Below, one piece after another: positions 8,194 through 17,921 of a stretch of 64,000 bases of DNA. Each line of letters opens with the position of its first letter. Position 1 is the stretch's first letter. Where the stretch lies: assembly GCF_900168685.1 (NCBI RefSeq), contig NZ_FVZN01000006.1:1-64000 (forward strand). The letters run 5' to 3'. The DNA comes from Solibacillus isronensis (GTDB lineage: Bacteria; Bacillota; Bacilli; Bacillales_A; Planococcaceae). The position numbers and the translations under genes were made by a program. The notes below the pieces were generated by a model that saw nothing but the letters and a program-made list of their open reading frames with translations, had not been told where the DNA came from and made no database searches.

Positions 8194-9312
8194 TTATTTA
8201 TATACCCTAGGAACTCTAGCCGTTATTACACATGGCACTTCGTAATTAATTGTTTGGAGTTTATGAGCCCAATCATCTATCGTGATTTCCTCTTGCTGTT
8301 GGCAGCCTATCAGTACAACTTCTTCCCCAACATTATATGCTTCCGGAAGTAAAATCATACTTTGATCCATACAAATTCTGCCGACAATTTTCGCTCTTTT
8401 TCCTCCAACAAGCACTTCTTGGCCTGAAAGCTTACGAATCATACCATCTGCGTAGCCAATCGGTATTGTACCGATATAGCAGTCCTTTTCTGCCGTATAT
8501 GTTGCACCATAACCTACCGATTGACCAGCCTTCATTTTTTTAATATGTACAAGTTCGGTCTGTAGAGAAAATGCCGGCTTAATCGGAAATGGCAATTTTG
8601 TGCCTACATAACCTGAAGGAAGCAATCCGTACATGGAAATACCGAAACGTACCGCATCATAATGCAAAGAAGGATCTTTTACTAATGCGGTAGCTGTATT
8701 GGCAACATGAACAAGACGAGGCTTTTGTGGCAGTGCACCTAAAAAGTCCTTGAATAGGGTAGCTTGATTGTCAAAGTACAGTGAATCTTCTTCATCTGCA
8801 GTAGCAAAATGCGTAAAAATTCCATCCACTAAAAAGTCATCGGAAGAATTAATCATTGTATATAACTCCAATAGTTCTTCTTTAGTAGATACACCGATAC
8901 GTCCCATGCCCGAATCAACTTTAATATGAAGTCTTAACTGGTTTAACAGCGGTGTATACTGCTGTGCTTCTTGGAGCCATTCTGTTGAAAAGGCAGTAAG
9001 GATAATATTTTCTGCTGATGCATACGGAATAAAAGCATGCGGTGAAGCACCTAACACTAAAATATCGATTTCCTTAAAATTCTCTCTAATATGTACTGCT
9101 TCGTCGGGTGTTGCGACAGCAAGCATTGTTGCACCGGCCTCAATTGCCGTTTTTGCAACTTCCACATCTCCATGACCATATGCATTTGCTTTTACGACAG
9201 CAATAATTTGGATATTCGGTCCTATATAATTTCGTAGTGAAGCAAGGTTATGTGTGATTGCTTGCAGATGAATTACTGCTTTTGTTGGTCTGTAATAAAT
9301 TGGAGTATCCAT
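8194..9312 (-). CDS. alr: Alanine racemase (PLP-dependent)
   Basis: The 372-residue enzyme converts L-alanine to D-alanine for peptidoglycan. The PLP lysine is in AVVKANAYGHGD near residue 40; the catalytic tyrosine region is SVGYGATY near 265 and GRICMDQSM near 313. It works upstream of Ddl and MurF, which are encoded about 8 kb away on the same strand. The alr-ndoAI-ndoA order matches B. subtilis. Confidence 0.96.
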   Translation of the reverse strand: MDTPIYYRPTKAVIHLQAITHNLASLRNYIGPNIQIIAVVKANAYGHGDVEVAKTAIEAGATMLAVATPDEAVHIRENFKEIDILVLGASPHAFIPYASAENIILTAFSTEWLQEAQQYTPLLNQLRLHIKVDSGMGRIGVSTKEELLELYTMINSSDDFLVDGIFTHFATADEEDSLYFDNQATLFKDFLGALPQKPRLVHVANTATALVKDPSLHYDAVRFGISMYGLLPSGYVGTKLPFPIKPAFSLQTELVHIKKMKAGQSVGYGATYTAEKDCYIGTIPIGYADGMIRKLSGQEVLVGGKRAKIVGRICMDQSMILLPEAYNVGEEVVLIGCQQQEEITIDDWAHKLQTINYEVPCVITARVPRVYK

Positions 9313-9403
9313 TTCGATTTTTACCCTCTTTTTATAAGTTTAAACTTACTGTTATTTATGTAATTTTCAGTCAACCACTTTTAAATCTGTATACGAAAGA
9401 AAT

Positions 9404-9429
9404 CATCTTGCGCTAGTATGCGCAAGATG
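9404..9429 (-). terminator. Terminator after the LolA-fold lipoprotein gene
   Basis: A perfect 10-bp stem CATCTTGCGC / GCGCAAGATG with a 6-base loop and T-rich tail on the minus strand lies between the lipoprotein gene and alr. Confidence 0.75.
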
Positions 9430-9493
9430 TCTCTTATTAAATATAACCATAAAATACAATTTAAAAACAAGTTTAGAAAGACATAATTATAAT

Positions 9494-10486
9494 TTATTTT
9501 ATACTACTTTCCTGCACACTTGCAGCTACTTCCAATAATTCATCCTTCGTTAATTTTGTGGAAGCGATAAAGAAGGTCATGCCATCTTTGTCCCACTGAA
9601 TTGAATTATCAGTAATAGCCCCTATTGTATATCCTAAATCTGCCGGGTCCCCGGATACAGGTAATATTGTATCATCGGATTGGATCGGCTGCTGCATTAA
9701 TGTAAACGGCTTTTCCCCTTCAAATGTTAAAATAACTCGTGTATTTCCATCTTCCTGCACTTCAAACTCATCTGTCAGCTTTGTATGGGCCCAGTCAATC
9801 GTAGGATAATACACACTAAACTCTGTATCTACCACTTCTGCTGATGCAGCTTTCTTTTCCTCTTTTTCAGAGAATTTTTCTACCGCATATTCTTCCGCAG
9901 TATGCTGCACTCCCAGTTTAATGTCTGCAAATGTAATGACAACTTGTTCTTGTAAAGATTCATCCATAACGCTAACTTTTGTCGGAAGCATCGTTTTCTT
10001 ATCGACTACAATTTGCTGAACCGGTAATGCTGTTTGGTCTACGTTTCGAGTCGCAACTTCAAAAGTATAGCTTGCATCATCTTCAGTCATTACCGCTTTT
10101 GAATCTGACAACAAATCTTCAGCCAATGCACCAATTATATACGCCTGACTGTTTTGCTTTGGCCATTCACTTTGGAATTTATGCGTTTTACGTAATGATG
10201 GCGTGACAACAAAGACACCTTCTTCATTTCGAACGATCAACTGCTGTTCTGACTCACCTTTTGGATTAACTGCCACTCGGTAAAAATCCGGTTTTGTATG
10301 CCAAACTTTTACATCGTAAACACGTGGCTCTGCGCCTGTCCGAACTTCCATCGAAGCACTTAACTCATAACCTTTGGCGTCATTCCACTTCTTGTTAACA
10401 TCTTCAATCACTTCATCCTTTGTAGCTTTTCCACACGCCGCCAAAAAGAGACAACAAACGACAACTACTAGCAGTCGTAGTTTCAA
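9494..10486 (-). CDS. LolA-like lipoprotein, YdcC type
   Basis: The 330-residue protein has a lipoprotein signal peptide with lipobox LAAC (Cys18) and a mature part resembling the outer-membrane-lipoprotein carrier (LolA/LolB) fold of B. subtilis YdcC. It is expected on the outer face of the membrane. In sporulating bacilli ydcC is linked to sporulation, but its molecular role is unclear. The start is TTG behind AAAGGGTGA. It lies between acpS and alr, as in B. subtilis. Confidence 0.85.
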   Translation of the reverse strand: MKLRLLVVVVCCLFLAACGKATKDEVIEDVNKKWNDAKGYELSASMEVRTGAEPRVYDVKVWHTKPDFYRVAVNPKGESEQQLIVRNEEGVFVVTPSLRKTHKFQSEWPKQNSQAYIIGALAEDLLSDSKAVMTEDDASYTFEVATRNVDQTALPVQQIVVDKKTMLPTKVSVMDESLQEQVVITFADIKLGVQHTAEEYAVEKFSEKEEKKAASAEVVDTEFSVYYPTIDWAHTKLTDEFEVQEDGNTRVILTFEGEKPFTLMQQPIQSDDTILPVSGDPADLGYTIGAITDNSIQWDKDGMTFFIASTKLTKDELLEVAASVQESSIK

Positions 10487-10551
10487 AGATTCACCCTTTC
10501 GATTATCTATTTCGATAAATTACTATATGAGCCAAGGTGTCCATGTATGTA

Positions 10552-10905
10552 TTATTGCATTAAGATTACTTGAGCAACTGCTGTCGTACGCGTATGAGTA
10601 ATGGATATAAACCCGTTCACCAGTTCACCATCGAAGTATAATACAGGTTTTCCTTGCTCCGTTTTTAAAATTTCTATTTGATGGAGTTCACAGCCTTTAC
10701 CGATTCCTGTGCCATTTGCTTTTGAATAGGCTTCCTTTGCAGCAAAACGACCTGCCAAAAATTCCACTTTGCGCATATCCGATAACGAATTAAAAATGGC
10801 CAGTTCCCTATCTGTTAAAATTCTTTGAGCAAATTTTTCTGAACGTCCAATCATTTTTTTAATTCGGTCCAATTCTACTAAATCTAAACCAATCCCTTTT
10901 ATCAT
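10552..10905 (-). CDS. acpS: Holo-[acyl-carrier-protein] synthase
   Basis: The 117-residue protein is typical of AcpS. The magnesium-binding GIGLDLVELDRI is at residues 4-15 and the second motif AGRFAAKEAYSKA near 52-64. It transfers the 4'-phosphopantetheine arm from CoA to apo-ACP, activating fatty-acid synthesis. It is divergent from the rhomboid gene with about 90 bases between. Confidence 0.96.
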   Translation of the reverse strand: MIKGIGLDLVELDRIKKMIGRSEKFAQRILTDRELAIFNSLSDMRKVEFLAGRFAAKEAYSKANGTGIGKGCELHQIEILKTEQGKPVLYFDGELVNGFISITHTRTTAVAQVILMQ

Positions 10906-10995
10906 TTAATAGCTCTCCCTTTCTTTTAATCATTACTCCAATGTATAATGAATAAAAATACGTTTTATTTTGTATCGACTTAATTGAGGTGGAAC

Positions 10996-11619
10996 ATGTT
11001 TATTCGTAGAGAAAATTTTAAACAGTACATTACGTTATATCCGGTCGTATCGTCAATTATAGCAATTAATCTAATTGTTTTCGTCCTAACATTAATACCG
11101 GGCTTCGGCGAAGATCTGCTTTATGCCGGTATGAGCGTAAATGGACTCATTGCAGCCGGTGAATGGTGGCGTATTATTACGTCCATGTTTTTACATGCAG
11201 GTTTTATGCACGTTCTTTTTAATATGTTCTCCCTATTTTTATTTGGTCCGGAACTTGAGAAAATCGCCGGCAAAATGCGCTTTTTAACAATTTACTTTTT
11301 AGCCGGAATTTTTGGTGTTGCTGCTACTTACGCAACACAAGATGCCTATTATGCAAGCGTAGGTGCAAGTGGAGCACTATACGGAATTTTCGGAGCGTTC
11401 GGGGCCCTTGTTTATTACACTAGACATTTATTCCCGCAGTTAAGACAAATAATATTGCCATTAATAGTGATTAGTATTATTATGACATTTTTAACACCAA
11501 ATATTAATATTGCCGCACATCTAGGCGGTTTAGTTACCGGCTTTATTTTAGGGGTTGTTTACTTTAATCCTAAAAATATGGGACGCTGGCGCAAACAGCC
11601 CATTAGACGGGTAAAATAA
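10996..11619 (+). CDS. Rhomboid-family intramembrane serine protease (YdcA type)
   Basis: The ATG at 10996 follows a GAGGTGG site; an in-frame TTG at 10984 would place that site inside the gene. The 207-residue product has six predicted membrane segments. Rhomboid signatures are WWRIITSMFLHAGFMHVLFN (around 55-75), the catalytic Ser in VGASGALYGIFG (near 123) and the catalytic His in NIAAHLGGL (near 175). It probably cleaves membrane proteins within the bilayer; the substrate is unknown. It is the only plus-strand gene in the first 20 kb. Confidence 0.92.
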   Translation: MFIRRENFKQYITLYPVVSSIIAINLIVFVLTLIPGFGEDLLYAGMSVNGLIAAGEWWRIITSMFLHAGFMHVLFNMFSLFLFGPELEKIAGKMRFLTIYFLAGIFGVAATYATQDAYYASVGASGALYGIFGAFGALVYYTRHLFPQLRQIILPLIVISIIMTFLTPNINIAAHLGGLVTGFILGVVYFNPKNMGRWRKQPIRRVK

Positions 11620-11666
11620 AAACAGGATTCGCGAAAAGTAAAACTTCTTCGCGGATCCTGTTTTTT
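11619..11666. terminator. Bidirectional terminator between rhomboid gene and ydbT
   Basis: A long hairpin AAAACAGGATTCGCGAA / TTCGCGGATCCTGTTTT with A/T runs on both sides lies between two convergent genes. Confidence 0.88.
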
Positions 11667-13146
11667 AATGTTCATACCAGGACAGTACTCTTTCTACTTC
11701 CTGTTGCTCCATATGACGCGCTGTAGCAGAAGCTCCGAGCATACCTGACATCACTACAATTTTTACAGACCCAATATCCCGTCGCTTCTGGAAATAGGTT
11801 TGACTACCTTGCGTAATTTGTACTCGCTTTTTTATAGCATAAAATGTTACACGGCTTACAAGACGCGAGACGATCGTAATTTGCTGATCTTTCACCGTAA
11901 ATCCAGTCGTCTTAAATTGCCATCTTCCAAGTAGAATGATCGGCACGATTAGCAATAATGACAACAGTCCATATGGATAGAAGAAGTAAGAAATAGCACC
12001 GATTAACGGAACTAACCATACAAAATCGATCCGATAGAAAAAAGGTTGTGCTTTTTTTGGCGGCTGAATAAGTTGGGTAACTTCAAAATCATATTCAGGA
12101 AACAGTTCTGCCAATGGTGTAAACACCTCTTTTTTTGCAATCAATGGAAATAAAATGATTTTCTTATCATTCTCCCCGCTAAATCCTCCACCAGCACTTT
12201 CTACCGCAACAGATGCTAAGCCGAGCATTTGCTGGAAAGGGTTTTCCGCCAGTTTAATTGCCTGCACCCGTTTTAACGGAATTGTCACACGTTTTTTTTC
12301 GATTAATCCCCGCGTAATAATTAGACGATCATGCTCCTTGCTGACCGTAAAGTTATAATAATTTAAAAACGTCAAGCCAACAGAAATTCCCCATGCCAGT
12401 ATTAGCGCAAGCGCGATTAAAATCATGACAACAATAAAGCCGTATTCCACTAAAAATGCCAATTCATCATATATCAGATCAAAAGGAATAAACTCCGCAA
12501 ATTGCGAAAGAACTGCAAAGACACCGGCAAGTACTACCCCCACACCGCTGGAAGTCGTCGCTAACAGTAACAGCTCCGGTATTTTCATTTTGTGTAAAAC
12601 TACTGATTCCGGCTCTGGCTCTTCAACTTCAACCATTTGCCCTATGTCACTTTCAATCGGCAGTTTCTGTTTCGCCTTTTTCATTTGAATTTCCACTTCG
12701 TCTGCCGCAGCTTTCGTTACCGCTGTCAGTTCCGCTTCAGGTTTCCCATCTTTACTTCCCGCCGTTTCCACTTGTACTTGTACAAGCTTGAACAACCGGT
12801 GAAAAATACCTTCTTTATAATTCAAATTTTGAATGCGATCAAATGGAATATAACGCTTTTTCTTTATAAACAGACCATATTCCACACGGAGTTCACTATC
12901 TTCAAACCAATATACAAATGTCCACCACTTAATCAAACCGCTCACTACCGTTACCGATAAGACGATAACTAAAATTAAGAGCGGGATCATCTCACTGAAA
13001 AACGTTTCGCTTCGATAGTCCAAATTAAAATTAAAGCCGTTCGCCGCAACAATGATAATGATCGGGATAAGGAGATCTTTCAATGCCTTTACAACATTGA
13101 TGATTGCCGTTACAGGATGAAGTTTATATTTGTCTTTAGACATCAT
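11665..13146 (-). CDS. ydbT: Bacterial PH-domain membrane protein YdbT
   Basis: I choose the ATG at 13146, behind GGGTGG, rather than an in-frame TTG at 13164; the gene then overlaps ydbS by 11 bases. The roughly 493-residue product holds three bacterial PH (DUF304) repeats separated by paired membrane segments. The repeats appear as 'WWTFVYWFEDSELRVEYG', 'YYNFTVSKEHDRLIITRG' and 'QFKTTGFTVKDQQITIVS'. In Bacillus the YdbS-YdbT pair has been linked to protection against antimicrobial peptides; the mechanism is not known. Confidence 0.85.
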   Translation of the reverse strand: MMSKDKYKLHPVTAIINVVKALKDLLIPIIIIVAANGFNFNLDYRSETFFSEMIPLLILVIVLSVTVVSGLIKWWTFVYWFEDSELRVEYGLFIKKKRYIPFDRIQNLNYKEGIFHRLFKLVQVQVETAGSKDGKPEAELTAVTKAAADEVEIQMKKAKQKLPIESDIGQMVEVEEPEPESVVLHKMKIPELLLLATTSSGVGVVLAGVFAVLSQFAEFIPFDLIYDELAFLVEYGFIVVMILIALALILAWGISVGLTFLNYYNFTVSKEHDRLIITRGLIEKKRVTIPLKRVQAIKLAENPFQQMLGLASVAVESAGGGFSGENDKKIILFPLIAKKEVFTPLAELFPEYDFEVTQLIQPPKKAQPFFYRIDFVWLVPLIGAISYFFYPYGLLSLLLIVPIILLGRWQFKTTGFTVKDQQITIVSRLVSRVTFYAIKKRVQITQGSQTYFQKRRDIGSVKIVVMSGMLGASATARHMEQQEVERVLSWYEH

Positions 13147-13615
13147 CTTCCGCCACCCTTGCAAGTTCAGAGATTTTTGTCCTCAATTCATCGGCATCTT
13201 CAACTTTCAACATAGGAATCGTATGTACTGTTGCCGCCGAAGAAATCGATATACTCGCTAACATGTATTTTTTTAAAATCGGTCCCTGCTCTGTATCAAC
13301 ATGTTGAACACGCACCATCGGTATTAATGTCCGTTTTACGACAAACAGGCCACTTTGAATTTCAATTTCCTGTTCTCGTACTTCATAACGCCAAATTTTC
13401 CATCGGATGCTCGGGAATACAATAACTGAAAACGCAACTGATAACAATACGAGCGCGATGGCAATCCACATAATCCATTGCGGCCAATCAAATTTAACTG
13501 TTAAAAATACGATGCCGCCTGTTAAAAGAGCGATAATAAAAGTTTGAATGATTCCATATAGTCGCCACACTGTTTGCGCTTTTTTAGGTAACTGAAACTT
13601 TGGTTGTTCTCTCAC
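13136..13615 (-). CDS. ydbS: Bacterial PH-domain membrane protein YdbS
   Basis: This 159-residue protein has two membrane helices (about 20-75) followed by one PH (DUF304) domain (about 80-155). It begins with GTG behind a GAGGTG site. Overlap with ydbT indicates translational coupling and a joint membrane complex. It is a one-repeat counterpart of the three-repeat YdbT. Confidence 0.85.
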   Translation of the reverse strand: MREQPKFQLPKKAQTVWRLYGIIQTFIIALLTGGIVFLTVKFDWPQWIMWIAIALVLLSVAFSVIVFPSIRWKIWRYEVREQEIEIQSGLFVVKRTLIPMVRVQHVDTEQGPILKKYMLASISISSAATVHTIPMLKVEDADELRTKISELARVAEDDV

Positions 13616-13798
13616 TAGCCTTACACCTCTTTCTCTATATTATGCTATACGTATTAACTGCTTAAATGTTTCAATATGTTCTAACTAGGATGACAAAAAC
13701 AATCCCCTCTCCCTCATAGTATAGTTAATTGGTAAATTTGTTAAATAATTTATAAAAATTTTATTTCCCGGAAAATATATTTGTATAAAATTTTCCAC

Positions 13799-13833
13799 AA
13801 AAAAACACACCAACGAGAAATCGTTGGTGTGTT
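13799..13833 (-). terminator. Terminator after cshA
   Basis: A stem AACACACCAACGA / TCGTTGGTGTGTT with a 4-base loop and seven following T on the minus strand ends 10 bases past the cshA stop. Confidence 0.88.
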
Positions 13834-13842
13834 GAAATAGTT

Positions 13843-15387
13843 TTAGTCTTCGCGACGTTGACGTGGACGACGATCACGAGAGCCTTCGCGACGAGCACCG
13901 CCTTCACGACGACCTCCATCACGGCTTCCGCTACCAGAACGGCTTCCGCCACCTTCACGACGGCGATCTCCTCCGCGACGGTCACCACCGCCACGGTTGC
14001 CACCACGGTTACGGTCATTACCGCCACGGCCGCGGCCTCCGCCACCTTGTGAACGGTCACGACGCATTGGTAATGGACGCTCTTCAGATAATGATACTGG
14101 TGTAGCATCCGGTTCTTTAGTAATTGATTTAAGTGCTGCTGCCACTAAGTCAAGTGCATCGTTATTTTCCAATAACTTAGCAGCTAACTCACGGTAAGTA
14201 CCTAAATCATTATTTTGAACTAATTCCACCAATGATTGCATTGCATCTTCTTGTAAGCCTACTAATGCTTCTTCAGATGTTGGTGGACGTAAAGGTGTCA
14301 TACGTTTTTTCGTAGTTTCTTCTACGATGCGTAAGTAACCCATTTCACGAGGTGTTACGAATGTTACTGCAACACCAGATTTACCAGCACGGCCTGTACG
14401 ACCGATACGGTGAACGTAAGACTCAGGATCTTGGGGAATGTCAAAGTTGTAAACATGTGTTACACCTGAAATATCCAATCCACGAGCTGCTACGTCTGTT
14501 GCGATTAAAATGTCAATTTTACCTTCTTTGAACTGGCGTAAAACTGAAATACGTTTCGCTTGAGATAAGTCACCGTGAATACCTTCAGCTAAGAAGCCAC
14601 GTAAACCTAAAGCTTGGCTTAATTCATCAACACGGCGCTTCGTACGACCGAAAATGATTGCAAGTTCTGGTTTTTGAACGTCAAGTAAACGAGATAAAGC
14701 ATCGAATTTTTCACGCTCTGTTGCTTTTACGAAGAATTGTTCAATGTTTTCCATTGTTAATTCTTTTGCTTTAATTTTTACGATTTCAGGATCTTTCATG
14801 AATGTCTCTGCAATTTTGCGAATTGCTGGAGGCATTGTCGCTGAGAATAGTAATGTTTGGCGATCTGATGGTACGTTTTCTAAAATCGCATTGATATCAT
14901 CGATGAAGCCCATGTTTAACATTTCGTCCGCTTCGTCTAAGACTAAAGTTTGCACTTCGTCTAAACGTAATGTACGACGGTTAATATGGTCTTGAATACG
15001 ACCTGGTGTACCTACAATAATTTGTGGTTTATTTTTTAATGCGCGGATTTGACGGCCGATTTCTTGACCACCGTAAACTGATAATAACTTTACGCGCTTG
15101 TCATAACCTAATTTATAAAGTTCTTCTGAAACTTGGATTGCTAATTCGCGAGTCGGAGCAATTACCAAAGCTTGGATGTTTGGATTTTTTGGATCGATTT
15201 TCTCGATTAAAGGAATACCAAACGCAGCTGTTTTACCAGTACCTGTTTGTGCTTGACCTAAAACGTCACGGCCGTCCATTGCAAACGTAATTGTACCTTC
15301 TTGGATTGGTGTTGCTTCTTCAAACCCCATACGCTTAATAGAACGTAATGTCGATTCACTAATGTTTAATTCTGAAAAATTTGTCAA
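13843..15387 (-). CDS. cshA: DEAD-box RNA helicase CshA
   Basis: Helicase motifs are AQTGTGKT (Walker A), [29 protein letters not shown] and HRIGRTGR. The C-terminal extension is rich in Arg-Gly-Asp repeats (about the last 75 residues) and probably binds RNA. CshA unwinds RNA in ribosome assembly, mRNA decay and cold growth. I favour the TTG at 15387, which gives a start like other CshA proteins ten bases after AGGAG. The ATG at 15396 leaves only one base from the ribosome site. A leader of roughly 240 bases precedes it. Confidence 0.93.
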   Translation of the reverse strand: MTNFSELNISESTLRSIKRMGFEEATPIQEGTITFAMDGRDVLGQAQTGTGKTAAFGIPLIEKIDPKNPNIQALVIAPTRELAIQVSEELYKLGYDKRVKLLSVYGGQEIGRQIRALKNKPQIIVGTPGRIQDHINRRTLRLDEVQTLVLDEADEMLNMGFIDDINAILENVPSDRQTLLFSATMPPAIRKIAETFMKDPEIVKIKAKELTMENIEQFFVKATEREKFDALSRLLDVQKPELAIIFGRTKRRVDELSQALGLRGFLAEGIHGDLSQAKRISVLRQFKEGKIDILIATDVAARGLDISGVTHVYNFDIPQDPESYVHRIGRTGRAGKSGVAVTFVTPREMGYLRIVEETTKKRMTPLRPPTSEEALVGLQEDAMQSLVELVQNNDLGTYRELAAKLLENNDALDLVAAALKSITKEPDATPVSLSEERPLPMRRDRSQGGGGRGRGGNDRNRGGNRGGGDRRGGDRRREGGGSRSGSGSRDGGRREGGARREGSRDRRPRQRRED

Positions 15388-15620
15388 ACTCTTCATTCTC
15401 CTTTTTCCTGTATAAGTTGACAAATGGTTACATTTTCAGATGAAATGGCGGCAAATTTCGAGCCATTGTATGTGGAACGTTTCCGTTACTTAAAAATTCT
15501 CTCTGCTTCATTGCAGAGTCTCTTATATGAAAAGGAAAGCCCGGTCATTGCCGAGCGGTTCAATTCTACCGTTTCTAATTGGGTGTTGCATTTGTAAAAA
15601 ATAGAATAAAACCGTTTATC
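15388..15620 (-). other. Long 5' leader region of cshA
   Basis: About 230 noncoding bases separate the esterase terminator from cshA. They contain a short hairpin ACTCTGCAATGAAGCAGAG (around 15511-15530) and no convincing reading frame. Long leaders are common for cold-responsive DEAD-box helicase genes, so post-transcriptional control is possible; this is inference. Confidence 0.4.
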
Positions 15621-15659
15621 AAAAAAAAGCACTCTTCACCCATAAGTCTGAAGAGTCTT
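15621..15659 (-). terminator. Terminator after the esterase gene
   Basis: A stem pairing GACTCTTC with GAAGAGTGC is followed by eight T on the minus strand, about 90 bases past the esterase stop. Confidence 0.65.
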
Positions 15660-15751
15660 CGCACAAAATGTATCCATTGCTTTTATTAGTCTAACATGGG
15701 TTGTAACGGTATGCAATGATATTGCTTTGTATCAAAATAGTCAGATATTTA

Positions 15752-16447
15752 TTACTCCAATAAAAATTGATACACTTGATCAAACCATTGCTCACAATCA
15801 TCACTGTAACAAATATGATGTTTTCCACAATCTGAAATATACATTTGCTTTTGTTGCGACTGAATTTGTTCAAATAATATTTGGGCGGTTGCACTTGGCA
15901 CAATTCCATCCAGCTCCCCTTGTACAATGAAGGTAGGACACTGAATGTTTTTTATATAAGGCTCCGTTTTTTTCACGACCTTCATAAATTCAATCGTTGC
16001 TGTTAACGGGACATTTTTAAATTTAAATTTGTACCGTGCAAACAATTCGTTTTCTTCTAACTTTTTATGCACCATATCTTGGGCAATTGCTCGAACATCT
16101 TTTACTAACTGTGTAGGACTCACATATTTTGCTGCAGCACTTAGGAGTACCAACTTTTTTACTGGGTAACGTATAGATAAGTACATCGCAATGACACCAC
16201 CCATTGAAAAACCGACGACGATGACTTCATCGACTTGCTTTTTCAACTGCCGATATGCGATTTCCGCTTCCATCATCCAATGTTCTGCTTTATAGCCTTT
16301 CATAGCCAAATGCTCTGCATCACCGTGACCGGAGAACGTCGGAATACTTACGACCCAATCTATTCGTTGCTCTATATAATGCGCAAAAGGCTGGACTTCA
16401 TACGGTCCACCTGAAAATCCATGTAAAAACAGGACGCCGACTTTCAT
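15752..16447 (-). CDS. Alpha/beta hydrolase, Est30-like carboxylesterase
   Basis: The ATG at 16447 follows AGGTGATTGG; the reading frame extends 48 bases further upstream without a ribosome site. The 231-residue product has the oxyanion motif FLHGFSGG near residue 8, the nucleophile elbow GFSMGG near 85, and DG/GKHH near the C-terminus supplying Asp and His. It resembles the small monomeric carboxylesterases of Geobacillus (Est30). The natural substrate is unknown. It sits between murF and cshA, where B. subtilis has no such gene as far as I recall. Confidence 0.85.
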   Translation of the reverse strand: MKVGVLFLHGFSGGPYEVQPFAHYIEQRIDWVVSIPTFSGHGDAEHLAMKGYKAEHWMMEAEIAYRQLKKQVDEVIVVGFSMGGVIAMYLSIRYPVKKLVLLSAAAKYVSPTQLVKDVRAIAQDMVHKKLEENELFARYKFKFKNVPLTATIEFMKVVKKTEPYIKNIQCPTFIVQGELDGIVPSATAQILFEQIQSQQKQMYISDCGKHHICYSDDCEQWFDQVYQFLLE

Positions 16448-16520
16448 CCAATCACCTGCTTCCATTAAGCTGTTACTATCTATAATAAGCGACATTTAAA
16501 GTCGAAAAAAGTTTTTGCGC

Positions 16521-16551
16521 TAAAAAAACGAGCTAGCACTAGGCTAACTCG
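16521..16551 (-). terminator. Terminator overlapping the murF stop
   Basis: A stem CGAGTTAGC / GCTAGCTCG followed by seven T on the minus strand overlaps the last murF codons. Confidence 0.75.
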
Positions 16552-17909
16552 ATTGAATGGATAATTTTCTCCAACTGCATTCCACGAGAACCTTTTACTA
16601 AAAGGATGGACTCGTTTGTTGCATGAGACTGAATTTTTTCGATAATCGGTGCGTACTCATTCTCGGAATACACTAAATGCTCAGCATCAAATGTTTTTTG
16701 CAGTTTATTATAAAGCCATTTCATGCGCGGGCCATACAAGCAAACATAGCGTATTTCTTCAGGATGAATATGTGCGGCAATTCCTTCATGCATCTGCTTT
16801 TCATCATTTCCAAGCTCGAGCATATCACCAAGTACAAGCCACTTTTCGTTGCGGATTGTCGTTTGCTCGACAAATTGGATTGCAGCATGCATCGACGTTG
16901 GCGCAGCATTGTACGCATCGTTAATAAATAATAAATCACCGACCGGAACAAGCTGCATCCGCATATCTGTTAAAACTACTTTCTTTAATGCTTCGCGGAT
17001 TTGCTCGTCAGTCAAACCTAATGCCTTACTTACCAGCATTGTACTTAATGTATTCTTCACTTGGTGCTCGCCTAAAACCGAAATGAAGAAATCACCTTGG
17101 ATTACTCCATCTACATGGAAACTGCTTCCTTGTGCTGTCGCTTCTATTTGTGAAGCTGCTAAACTTTGCGCTTGGCTAAAGCCAAATGCCTGTGTTTTTA
17201 ATTGCGGTGTTTTTGCAACTAAGTTTTGAAGTAACGGTTCATCACCATCATAGAAAAGAACTCCTTCTTCAGACAATCCTTTTACAATTTCAAACTTCGC
17301 CTTTGCAATCCCTTCGCGTGATCCTAAATCTTGCATATGCGCTTCACCGATATTTGTAATAATGGCATAATGCGGTCGTGCAAGCTTCGTTAAAAATTCA
17401 ATTTCACCGAAACCGCTCATCCCCATTTCCAATACGGAAACTTCCGTATCCTCATCAAGCTGTAAAATCGTAATCGGCAAACCGAGCTGATTATTAAAGT
17501 TCCCGATCGTTTTTTGGACCTTAAAATATGGAGAAAGAGCTCCCGCCAAAATATCTTTTGAAGACGTTTTCCCGTTTGAGCCAGTAATCCCGATAAATGT
17601 CGCTTGATGCTCATTACGGTAACACTCTGCCATTTTCTGAAGTGCTAGCTCTGGGTCTTTCACGAAAATTAGTGGCAAATGTTTCGGTGGATTTGGCTCA
17701 TCGATCATCCATAAAGAAGCTGCCGCGCCTTTTTCAAATGCCTGCTCAACAAAACGATGCCCATTTACGGCTTCTCCACGGAAAGGAATGAATAAATCCC
17801 CTTTTGCAATTGTCCGTGTATCAATGGAAATACCTGTGACAATCGTTTCAGGAAATGACTGATTTTCTATCGTTAACCATGTTGCAATTTGCTGTAAACT
17901 TTTTTTCAC
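16539..17909 (-). CDS. murF: UDP-MurNAc-tripeptide--D-Ala-D-Ala ligase MurF
   Basis: The 456-residue enzyme adds the D-Ala-D-Ala dipeptide made by Ddl to UDP-MurNAc-tripeptide. The ATP-binding loop GITGSNGKTSSKD is near residue 108. Other Mur-ligase signatures are NIGEAHM near 188 and FINDAYNAAPTSM near 310. Start is GTG, 12 bases after ddl. The ddl-murF pair is a typical Firmicute operon. Confidence 0.96.
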   Translation of the reverse strand: MKKSLQQIATWLTIENQSFPETIVTGISIDTRTIAKGDLFIPFRGEAVNGHRFVEQAFEKGAAASLWMIDEPNPPKHLPLIFVKDPELALQKMAECYRNEHQATFIGITGSNGKTSSKDILAGALSPYFKVQKTIGNFNNQLGLPITILQLDEDTEVSVLEMGMSGFGEIEFLTKLARPHYAIITNIGEAHMQDLGSREGIAKAKFEIVKGLSEEGVLFYDGDEPLLQNLVAKTPQLKTQAFGFSQAQSLAASQIEATAQGSSFHVDGVIQGDFFISVLGEHQVKNTLSTMLVSKALGLTDEQIREALKKVVLTDMRMQLVPVGDLLFINDAYNAAPTSMHAAIQFVEQTTIRNEKWLVLGDMLELGNDEKQMHEGIAAHIHPEEIRYVCLYGPRMKWLYNKLQKTFDAEHLVYSENEYAPIIEKIQSHATNESILLVKGSRGMQLEKIIHSIELA

Positions 17910-17921
17910 TTTTTATCCCAC

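Noticed and set aside
13761-14108. Long open frames on both strands within the 3' end of cshA
   Set aside because: They are products of the Arg/Gly-rich repetitive tail of the helicase, have odd composition (Ala/Val or Thr/Ala runs) and no ribosome sites.
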